Shown here one piece after another: positions 45,969-54,711 of a stretch of 64,000 bases of DNA; position 1 is the first letter of the stretch, and each line of letters opens with the position of its first letter. Position numbers and translations under genes: made by a program. A model generated the notes under the pieces. The model was not told the origin of the DNA. It searched no databases and was given only the letters and a program-made list of their open reading frames with translations. This DNA is from Tritrichomonas foetus (taxonomy: Eukaryota > Parabasalia > Tritrichomonadida > Tritrichomonadidae): positions 62,001 through 126,000 of the forward strand of contig MLAK01000738.1 in assembly GCA_001839685.1 (NCBI GenBank). The letters run 5' to 3'.

Positions 45969-45983
45969 TGTGTACGTTAAAAT
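45969..45983 (-). promoter_or_regulatory. Candidate 3' splice site with adjacent branch-like motif
   Basis: Minus strand reads TTTTAACGTACACAG immediately before the open coding frame that lacks an ATG. Trichomonad introns typically end with a branch motif and ACACAG close together. A possible matching exon is ATG at 46224-46226 followed by GTATAT at 46211-46216, which would keep the frame (phase 1), but the 5' motif is imperfect. Confidence 0.35.
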
Positions 45984-46434
45984 AATAAGTTAAAAATTGA
46001 CAAAGTGTGTTTGTCAAAAAAACTCTTTATCAAGAATCATTCTATAAAATATGTACACAGAATAGCATCGTTCTTTTACAGCTTGTATTAGTTTCTTTTA
46101 TATATTAGAATGATTTGAATTAATTTAAATGTTAGTCAAATACATTAAAATTCGTTAAATATTGATTATTTAATGCTATTGATTATTTCTGGAAAAGAGA
46201 CGGTATTTGAATATACATTCTAGCATTTTATAAAAGATCTTATGATAAAATTAGAAATAAATTATTTTGTCGAAAATGAGATATCTATTTCCAATCTCTT
46301 GAATAAAATTTGTTAAAAAATATAGTTTTTAATATTACCTGATATCTAAAGAAGTTAATAATATCAAAAGTTAATTGATAATTTTCTTTCAATTTGTCGA
46401 TAAACAAGAGCCGAAAAAATACTTTACCGTGAAA
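45984..46434. other. AT-rich region, possible intron and 5' exon of the preceding gene
   Basis: About 450 bp with stops in all frames. If the gene at 44712-45968 is spliced, its first exon and intron lie here. Nothing else recognised. Confidence 0.4.
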
Positions 46435-46442
46435 GTCCAGAA

Positions 46443-47353
46443 AGAGTACCTGAAAGTAAAAAAAAGGTCACTTTTTTCCCTTTATATTCTGGACTATAAT
46501 AGAGGTTGAGTATATACCTAGGAATGAATAGGTGTGACCNGTTAGAAGGAATGATAAGAGGAGATAAAACGAAAATAAAAAAAATGGCAAAAATAAAAAA
46601 TAGCAATATCTTGGAAAATTAAATAAATATTTTTTAAATATTTTGTTAATATATTTTGCCATTTATTTTGGATATAGAAATAGATTATATAATAAAAATA
46701 TAGGCCAACAAGGAAGATATTTTTGTTTTTAAAAATTAAGTTTCAAGTTTGTTTTTTTCAGAAACCGTCTTACAGATTTTTCTCATATGTTGCATACATG
46801 CGCAATAATACATGCTCTATCGAAATCAGAAAAGAAAAATAGGGATAGTTTAACTATTTAAGAAGTTATGAAGTATGACCAAATAATGGTTCAAAATCGC
46901 TTAACGTACATTAATAATGGAGAAGAAAAAACGCGCCCAAAAAGCCAGAGAAGTCATCACATGCAAAAAACTATCACATCACAGAAGTGTGAAATAATGC
47001 TGAACAAAAAAACGATCAAAAATTTGAATTCAAACATCAGCGAATTAAATGATCAACATCAATCAACAAAAAACGTGCAAAATAAAATATTGAATGAATT
47101 TAATCAATTCAGCAAGATTAAACCTACAACACGACGATATATCCCAATTATTATAAGCTTTTCATTATTGAGTAAATCAATTTTATTGAATACTTTACAA
47201 CTTTTCAATAATTTTTTTTATTATNTCTTTATCTCAGTATTTCTTCATTAATTTCGCTCGACTTCATTTTCATATTTTACCTCTGACATGACNTGAATTC
47301 ANCATCAAAATATAAAAACATTTTGTAAGAAACGCAATACTTTCAGGTACTCT
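46443..47353. mobile_element. Inverted-repeat DNA element with 8-bp target duplication
   Basis: 911 bp bounded by perfect 16-bp inverted repeats: AGAGTACCTGAAAGTA at 46443-46458 and its reverse complement at 47338-47353. The same 8 bases, GTCCAGAA, lie directly outside both ends (46435-46442 and 47354-47361), as expected for a target-site duplication. An 8-bp duplication is typical of hAT and P superfamilies, but the ends do not settle the family. No transposase is recognisable; one open frame (46868-47251, 127 codons, with an N) has no known motif. It contains four ambiguous bases, which suggests a multicopy, non-autonomous element. Confidence 0.8.
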
Positions 47354-47361
47354 GTCCAGAA

Positions 47362-47861
47362 TAGAAAAAGTATACTTTTATCATATGAAAATAAAAATTG
47401 ATCGTTGGTGAAGCTAAAAAGGAAGATGGGCATAACTAAATGCAATTTGTACAACTTTCGTATCGTATTAAGGGGGAGTAGATTGAGTAATTGTGTAGAT
47501 TATTAGTGGTTATTTTTATTCAAAAAATGACCACACATTTGTGAATATTTTGTGATATTATTCAAGAATTTGAATAATGATTCAATTAAATTCAAGATTT
47601 TTTTTTATCTCGAAGGGTTAAAAAATGCTTATTTTATTAATTGTTTTCATAAAGAATAAAAATAATAACACCTTGTTTAGTGGTTGGATCAAATCTAATT
47701 CAATGTCCATATTAGATAATTCCAAAAAGTCTAATTTGATAATTCAATTGAAGGCAAAATTTCACGGTATTTTTACTAACTTTTTGAAAGAATAAAACAA
47801 TATCGTATCAAATTTTTAATTATCACAAAAAATTGTTTAAAATTTATTTTCATTTTATAGC
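47362..47861. other. Intergenic upstream of WDR11-like gene
   Basis: About 500 bp, AT-rich, no genes seen. It ends with the Inr-like motif of the next gene. Confidence 0.5.
47850..47854 (+). promoter_or_regulatory. Inr-like motif (TCATT) of WDR11-like gene
   Basis: TCATT with the A 10 nt before the ATG at 47862. Confidence 0.45.
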
Positions 47862-50828
47862 ATGTCATCCTTGAGTCTGTCATTCAAAGAGTGGGCTTTT
47901 CCGTCTAAAACAGATTTGCCGCATTTAAGTGCTTGGGGACAATGCGGATTATTTGCCACTACTCAAGGAAGCAATATCACAATTTTTTCCTATGAGAATG
48001 GAAGATACTCACCAATGTTTATGTTTTCACCATATGAAAACAACAATATAACAGCCATAGGATGGTCTAATGGAAGCTCCTATCCAACGCTTGTTCAGCC
48101 ATTATTAGCAATTGCTCTTGACAATGGAAAAGTTGTTGTATACAATTTTAATACAAAAGAAGTAGTTGGGAAGAATAATTTCAATGAAAAAATAAATTGT
48201 ATCAAATGGTCAGCATTTGAAAGCAATAGACTTTATATTGGGACACAAAATGGATATTTATATTTTTGCACTATTCGAAATAATGTAATAGAAGTCACCC
48301 AAGAATATAAATTTGATTCTAATACTATAGATTTTGTAGATGAAGACGGTTTAGATGGATCAACAATTGCTGTAGCAGGTAAAAATGGATTTATTGGGTG
48401 CATTAAGAATATTCATAAAAACAGAGTTCATCCTCAGAGCTTCAAAATCAATGATAATGTGAATTTTTTTGAGTTCTTTCCAAACCATCACAATTTTTTA
48501 ATAGTTGCAACAAGCAAAGAAATAAATTTATTTTCTGTTCATGAAGAAACTTTAGTTCCATTCATTCCAACTCCCGAAGCCAAATTTGTATCAATTCCCA
48601 ACTCTTCTGATAATCAAGCAATAATTGGTTATGATAACTCTCTTGCACTTTGGTCACTTAATGGTGATTTTTGGAAAAGGTTATCTTTGACCAATTTGGC
48701 TCCAATAAAAAATCAAAAAGCCGAAATTTTAACCTATTCACAGCTTGATGATAAAATATTAGTGACGACTTCATCTCATTGGTTAACAGTTATTGAAGAA
48801 AAGAGAAATAAATTATTCATTACAGAAAGAGTGAAATTATTAGATTCGAAACCAAAAGATTGGGATTTTCGAAAGGGATCAATTGCCTTTGTAACAAAAA
48901 ATGGAAATATCTCGATTACAAGATGGACTCCAGATTCAATAGTAAAGCAAAAATTTGGTCAAGAGAATGAATTTCCTTCAGTTGATGACTTATCAAAACA
49001 TTATTATTCAAAATTAGCACTTCATGAATGGAGTGATTTAGAAGATGAACAGGATCATCCTATTAATAGTGAATTAGGACACTCTTTAAATGAAACAAAT
49101 GGTTTACGATTTAGTAATACTTTTGTCAGTTTACCATATTCATCTCAAATTATTAGGAGCCAATCATCAAGTATTATCGATGATTCAAACTCTGTTTATG
49201 AACAAATTATAGATAATTTTAATCATGTTAATAAAGAAAACTCACTTGAATCGCTAAAAAGTACAAACACTAAATATAATTATGAACAGAAAACGAAAAG
49301 TTGGATATCCAAGAAACCCAATACCAAATGCAAAAGTAAAGAATTATCAACTTCATTGTGTGGTAATTCGAATACCCTTCTCTTAACAATGAATGTTTCA
49401 CAAGAATATATGCAAAATATAATATGGGTTCTTGGGGGAAGACTTATAGCATGGAATTCAAAATCACTTTATTTGATTGACTTAAAATTACGACAAGCAA
49501 CTGAACTCTTGAATTCAAAAATACAGGCAAGCAATTCCATAATTACACAAGTATTTTTCACAAAAAAGCGTTCAGCTATGTGCATTGTATTAGATGGAAT
49601 GAATTCAATATTCATGACAACAGGATCATCACCAAAAATTATTGGAACGTTATTATTTCCGAAATGTAAACGAATCATTGGTTCTTTTTCTCCAAAAGAA
49701 GATCAGGTGATTTTTGCATCAGATCATACTATTTATTTGTCCAAATTTAACTCTAATTGCGTTTCATTTGATTCAAAAAAGAAATTTACTACAAACTTTG
49801 GGCATGTTTCATTTATATCATGGAAAAAATGCGGAATTATTATCGGAACACATTCAGGTGAAGTTTTACTTGTAAATAAAGAATTAAAAATCACTAAAAA
49901 TATTTATAAAGGAGAAAATGAAATAAAGTTTGTTGCACCTTGCGCTAATAACAGTTTTGTAGTCACTGAAATAAATGGGAAAACGCATGTTTGTTCTAAT
50001 GGAGCTTATAACCTGATTAAAGGAAATGTAAGACATATTCGATTAGCAAATAGGAATACTTTTCTCGTAAAATATGCACATTCATACAAATTAACCTCAG
50101 TTGCTGCATTTGGTAAATTTACTCCTTTATCACCACCATGTTTATCAAGATGTCAATTAATGTTAGATCAAAAAAGATATCTGCGAGAACTCAAAAATTT
50201 GAAAATTGCCTCTTTTCAACAAGCTCTAAATAATGCTAGACTTTTTGGTTCAACATTCGTCCAAAAACTACTTGTGAATAAGGAAAATCCAAATATTTTC
50301 CGAAACAATATTGCATTATTGTATAAAATAGTGTCTACGCATTCATTATTTCACTCATGGTGTGTTAGAATAGCTTTAAAAATAGGTGAAATCACAGAAG
50401 CTCGAGATTTATTATTTAAGACAGATCCAAAAAGCAAAGATTATATGGTTAAAATGTCATTAGCCGCTTTATTTGATACAAAACTTCCTAGTGAATCGAT
50501 AGATCTTGTAATCAACAATTTAATTCAAAACAATCGATTCATTGAGGCAGTTGACATTATTTTGGTTACTCAAGGCCCTAAAGCAGCAATTGAAATGCTG
50601 CTTAGAAATGGGAGATATAGAGAAGCATATATAATTATAATGCTTCAAAAAGCCAAAGATATTGATGAAGAACTTGTTCATAAATTAGCGAATTATTTGA
50701 TTGAAGATAACTCTATTTTACCTGCACTCAAATTACTATCTGTCTGCGGAAACCAAGATGAAATAATTAAGATAACTACTAGTGTCATCGGAATAGATTT
50801 ATCGCCGATCTTGAAGTGGCTTGACTAA
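47862..50828 (+). CDS. WDR11-like WD40 propeller / alpha-solenoid protein
   Basis: 988 residues. The N-terminal ~400 form a beta-propeller starting with a WG..GLFA motif (LSAWGQCGLFATTQGS), followed by LAIALDNGKVVVYN and INCIKWSAFESNRLYIGTQ. After a polar linker (~380-500) a second propeller-like region runs to ~740. The C-terminal ~250 residues are helical solenoid. Segments such as KIGEITEARDLLFKT, SIDLVINNLIQNNRFIEAVDIIL and MLLRNGRYREAYIIIML align with the WDR11 tail as I recall it. WDR11 acts with FAM91A1 in capture of endosome-derived vesicles at the Golgi and has cilium links in animals. Other propeller-solenoid families (IFT, coatomer) are less likely but possible. Confidence 0.65.
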   Translation: MSSLSLSFKEWAFPSKTDLPHLSAWGQCGLFATTQGSNITIFSYENGRYSPMFMFSPYENNNITAIGWSNGSSYPTLVQPLLAIALDNGKVVVYNFNTKEVVGKNNFNEKINCIKWSAFESNRLYIGTQNGYLYFCTIRNNVIEVTQEYKFDSNTIDFVDEDGLDGSTIAVAGKNGFIGCIKNIHKNRVHPQSFKINDNVNFFEFFPNHHNFLIVATSKEINLFSVHEETLVPFIPTPEAKFVSIPNSSDNQAIIGYDNSLALWSLNGDFWKRLSLTNLAPIKNQKAEILTYSQLDDKILVTTSSHWLTVIEEKRNKLFITERVKLLDSKPKDWDFRKGSIAFVTKNGNISITRWTPDSIVKQKFGQENEFPSVDDLSKHYYSKLALHEWSDLEDEQDHPINSELGHSLNETNGLRFSNTFVSLPYSSQIIRSQSSSIIDDSNSVYEQIIDNFNHVNKENSLESLKSTNTKYNYEQKTKSWISKKPNTKCKSKELSTSLCGNSNTLLLTMNVSQEYMQNIIWVLGGRLIAWNSKSLYLIDLKLRQATELLNSKIQASNSIITQVFFTKKRSAMCIVLDGMNSIFMTTGSSPKIIGTLLFPKCKRIIGSFSPKEDQVIFASDHTIYLSKFNSNCVSFDSKKKFTTNFGHVSFISWKKCGIIIGTHSGEVLLVNKELKITKNIYKGENEIKFVAPCANNSFVVTEINGKTHVCSNGAYNLIKGNVRHIRLANRNTFLVKYAHSYKLTSVAAFGKFTPLSPPCLSRCQLMLDQKRYLRELKNLKIASFQQALNNARLFGSTFVQKLLVNKENPNIFRNNIALLYKIVSTHSLFHSWCVRIALKIGEITEARDLLFKTDPKSKDYMVKMSLAALFDTKLPSESIDLVINNLIQNNRFIEAVDIILVTQGPKAAIEMLLRNGRYREAYIIIMLQKAKDIDEELVHKLANYLIEDNSILPALKLLSVCGNQDEIIKITTSVIGIDLSPILKWLD

Positions 50829-51446
50829 GAAATGAATTTTGTTCTATTTATCATATCGGGTTATAATAAATTGTATCAATACAATTTTTTTTATTTTTTC
50901 GATATGCCAGAATAAACAACTATCGGGAATAATTCACATATAGTGATGATTATAGCTAATGTTCAAGGAAGTACTTTATAAGTAGACTGGGCAGTACAAT
51001 GTTAATATGAGATATACTTTTGACAGAAAAATGGTTATATGTGATGTGACTTTGCCTGCCTCTTCGACTCATTCGGCCACTAGAGGACTCCGGTTCGCTA
51101 TGCTCACTACACCATGCGCTCACCAGTGCCTCCTCCAGGTTGAAGAACCAACAAAGTTCACATCACATTTTTTTCAATTTTGACCTTTATTTGACCATCA
51201 CTTAATGTATTGTTCTTCTAATTAAAAATAGGACTTCTGCCTCAGATCGGAGGTTAATATTTATTATTTGTTGACAAAAAGGAATTATTCGTCATATATT
51301 ATAATAATAACAAGTGTACAACGTGAATCGGCTTCAATATATGAATCAGAAATTATTATTTTCGCTCTTTTTTAAAATGTTACTGTTAATATAATATTTT
51401 ATCTGTTTGTCATTATGTTGCTTATCAAATATATGTTAAACGCTGA
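50829..51446. other. Intergenic, contains GC-rich foldback island
   Basis: About 0.6 kb downstream of the WDR11-like gene. It is AT-rich except for the island listed separately. No protein gene seen. Confidence 0.5.
51039..51168. other. GC-rich foldback island, possible pol III ncRNA or MITE
   Basis: 130 bp bounded by near-perfect inverted arms (51039-51054 and 51152-51168, one extra base in the right arm). The ~96-bp core is about 57% G+C in a region that is otherwise far more AT-rich. On the minus strand it holds TGGTGTAGTGAG, which resembles a pol III A box, then GAGTCGAAGAG, a weak B-box match 32 nt later, and a TTTTT run beyond. A full tRNA cloverleaf cannot be drawn, so it is not called a tRNA. 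Confidence 0.4.
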
Positions 51447-52398
51447 TTAAGGATAAACTCCGGTGAAGTGATGACAAATCGACGATAAGAAACTTTTTGA
51501 TGAAAAAAGTCCTTTTTATAAACGTGCTTTTTTTATCAATTTTGAATCCATGTTCTATCTATCCACTCAGTATTCGGAAATTCGGTTTATCTCATTTAAT
51601 CAAAACAATAATCATCCACAAAGCAGCTATAAAGCCGTCCTCTAACAAGGGAGTTCAAATTAAAGATCCTAGAATGCAAAAAGTTATCCAAAATTATTAT
51701 TTTCTCCTTCGCCGGGATCTCTTCCCAAAGTTATGAGCAAAATATATATCTTCAAAATTTTTTTATAGATTTTCATAGCAATACACTAATCATCTTTTTT
51801 GTCAAATATAAAAATAATTCATTTTTTAATTAATATTCATTTCATCAATGAAGATAAATCTAATGCATTTCTGGAGACAGATTCTTACTACCAGAGATAA
51901 GTTACAAAAGAAGTTCGGTATGTTAACAATCTATTTTTCCTTAATATTTTCATCACAGTGATTCTGGAAAGTAACTCGTTATAACTTATAAATTCTTTAT
52001 TGAATGCTACTATATATATTATTGTACACATCTATAAAATATGATAATTAAATATCATTTAATTTCAATACTTTGACCTAATCTCTAGAATTCAAACTCA
52101 TGTAACAAAACATAATATAACATCTAAATAGTGAATTTAAGAAAGCAATAATAATCATTTGAAATAGCTTTGGGGAGAAAAAAAAAACAGGACGATACTC
52201 CGAATTCAAAGGAATAGCAAAAGCACATCAGCACATTGAAACATAGTGATGTATGAATATCTTTTTGAGTATCATCTTTCTTTTTTTATTCTCCTCTTTT
52301 AATTCAATAGTATTTTTGTCAACGTAAAGATTTTACTTGGTTCTTTAAGAATAAGATTTAGTGATAAATTCGCTTCATTTACCCAATTATATTTCAAT

Positions 52399-53389
52399 NN
52401 NNNNNNNNNNNNNNNNNNNNNNNNNNNNNNNNNNNNNNNNNNNNNNNNNNNNNNNNNNNNNNNNNNNNNNNNNNNNNNNNNNNNNNNNNNNNNNNNNNNN
52501 NNNNNNNNNNNNNNNNNNNNNNNNNNNNNNNNNNNNNNNNNNNNNNNNNNNNNNNNNNNNNNNNNNNNNNNNNNNNNNNNNNNNNNNNNNNNNNNNNNNN
52601 NNNNNNNNNNNNNNNNNNNNNNNNNNNNNNNNNNNNNNNNNNNNNNNNNNNNNNNNNNNNNNNNNNNNNNNNNNNNNNNNNNNNNNNNNNNNNNNNNNNN
52701 NNNNNNNNNNNNNNNNNNNNNNNNNNNNNNNNNNNNNNNNNNNNNNNNNNNNNNNNNNNNNNNNNNNNNNNNNNNNNNNNNNNNNNNNNNNNNNNNNNNN
52801 NNNNNNNNNNNNNNNNNNNNNNNNNNNNNNNNNNNNNNNNNNNNNNNNNNNNNNNNNNNNNNNNNNNNNNNNNNNNNNNNNNNNNNNNNNNNNNNNNNNN
52901 NNNNNNNNNNNNNNNNNNNNNNNNNNNNNNNNNNNNNNNNNNNNNNNNNNNNNNNNNNNNNNNNNNNNNNNNNNNNNNNNNNNNNNNNNNNNNNNNNNNN
53001 NNNNNNNNNNNNNNNNNNNNNNNNNNNNNNNNNNNNNNNNNNNNNNNNNNNNNNNNNNNNNNNNNNNNNNNNNNNNNNNNNNNNNNNNNNNNNNNNNNNN
53101 NNNNNNNNNNNNNNNNNNNNNNNNNNNNNNNNNNNNNNNNNNNNNNNNNNNNNNNNNNNNNNNNNNNNNNNNNNNNNNNNNNNNNNNNNNNNNNNNNNNN
53201 NNNNNNNNNNNNNNNNNNNNNNNNNNNNNNNNNNNNNNNNNNNNNNNNNNNNNNNNNNNNNNNNNNNNNNNNNNNNNNNNNNNNNNNNNNNNNNNNNNNN
53301 NNNNNNNNNNNNNNNNNNNNNNNNNNNNNNNNNNNNNNNNNNNNNNNNNNNNNNNNNNNNNNNNNNNNNNNNNNNNNNNNNNNNNNNNN
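52399..53389. other. Assembly gap of 991 Ns
   Basis: Unsequenced run inside the TTAA-flanked element. The open frame drawn through it is meaningless. Confidence 0.99.
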
Positions 53390-53901
53390 GTTCGTTTTCT
53401 TCTTCTACTTTATCTTCAAATCTTTTTAAACGTAAACCCCTTTTATTTGTGGAATTTTATATAATTTTTTTAAAAAATACATCTGATTAAATTTATGAGT
53501 TAGTCATGGATCAATGATAGTTTTATTGTTGGGATATCATAAGTTGAATCGATCAGTTGTATTAAATTCTTTAGAATAATTTTTAATTGGTTCTATCAGT
53601 TTGAATTCTATTGATGAATATTAAAAATAATTAATTATGCTTTATAATTTTTATAAATATTGAAATGAGTTTAATTACTTTCTTTCTTTGTTATTTAACA
53701 ATCATTGAAATATTAATGATTGGTAATATCGAAATCATTGGAAAATAATGGTGATAAAAAGTGCCAAAATTCGACTTCTTCTTCCATTTTTCATATATTT
53801 TACTATTTTTCGTTAAATTAAATGTAATACATGACTTGTAATTGAAGTTCATCTTTAAAAAATGGAATAATATGGAGTAGCTAATTTTTCTATTAAATTT
53901 G

Positions 53902-54074
53902 GTTAACCAAAAAATATATCGGTCGGTTGGTGAAAGGTTTTTGGTAAACCAACCAAATGGTTAGGTTAACCTTTAGTTAGATTTTTTTTGTTAACCTTTG
54001 AGAGTTTCAACCGAGTATCTCTATCGTTCGATTTGGTTAACAAACCGGGAATTTTGGAACTTTTTATGGTTAAC
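53902..54074. repeat. Cluster of five GTTAAC palindromes
   Basis: GTTAAC occurs at 53902, 53965, 53990, 54036 and 54069, mostly as GGTTAACC-like extended palindromes, with related GGTAAACC and ACCAACC words between. It lies inside the TTAA-flanked element. It could be a degenerate repeat array or binding-site cluster. Confidence 0.6.
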
Positions 54075-54711
54075 CAGGTCATTTTGGCAAAGGCTTAGTG
54101 AAATATGGTGGACGATCTTTGATGAAAACATGTTTATGAATGATGCAAATTTGAATGTATGAGAAAAACTACATAGGGAGTAGAAAACTATAAAGTATAA
54201 CCAGGGGCACTATGGAAAATTACTGAAAGATAAAAAACATTGGAATCAATCTGAAATCAGAAATTAGATAAGAGAAAATGAAATGAGTTGCGTCAAGCTT
54301 TATGTTTGCTTCAAAAGATTTTATTAGATTGTTTGTTTAATTGCTTTGCGATACTTTTGTTTTCGATATTTGTATCTTATTCATTTTGACCTTTAGGCCA
54401 ATCTGAAAAGGGACCCTAATATTTTACATCGTTCAAATGCTCAGAATATGAACAAACTTTTTGATCCCGAGGTCATCCATTGAAGAATGATTCTTCACAT
54501 CACTTCACCGGAGTTTATCCTTAATGTTTTCCATCATACACATTCACTCATTTTATATTGAAAATATTGAGTGTTCTATTTGAAAAATTTCAATACTCTA
54601 TTTAATCCTTCTGAAAAATAAAGAAACATGTTTTTCAAAAATCCAGATGATTTATCAAACCAACAAAAAACATAGTTTAATTCAAAAAGTTCAAGTGAGT
54701 TAAATACGAAA

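Larger units (their letters stand above)
51451..54520. mobile_element. TTAA-flanked inverted-repeat element with internal gap
   Basis: A perfect 23-bp inverted repeat (51451-51473, starting GGATAAACTCCGG; reverse complement at 54498-54520) has TTAA immediately outside each end (51447-51450, 54521-54524), about 3.07 kb apart. TTAA duplications are characteristic of the piggyBac and Kolobok superfamilies. Inside are a 991-N gap (52399-53389), a GTTAAC-rich stretch (53902-54074) and AT-rich filler. The only open frame of note (51500-51736, 78 codons, hydrophobic N-terminus) is unconvincing. No transposase is visible, so the element is non-autonomous, decayed, or has its gene in the gap. Confidence 0.65.

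Noticed and set aside
46868..47251. 127-codon protein gene
   Set aside because: It lies inside the 8-bp-TSD element, contains an N, and has no recognised domain. Kept only as a note on the element.
51039..51168. tRNA gene in the GC-rich island
   Set aside because: No T-arm GTTC(A/G)A in the right place and no acceptor pairing on either strand.
51500..51736. 78-codon secreted protein
   Set aside because: It is inside the TTAA element, and its hydrophobic start is what random AT-rich sequence gives.
52361..53464. 367-codon open frame
   Set aside because: Almost all of it is Ns.
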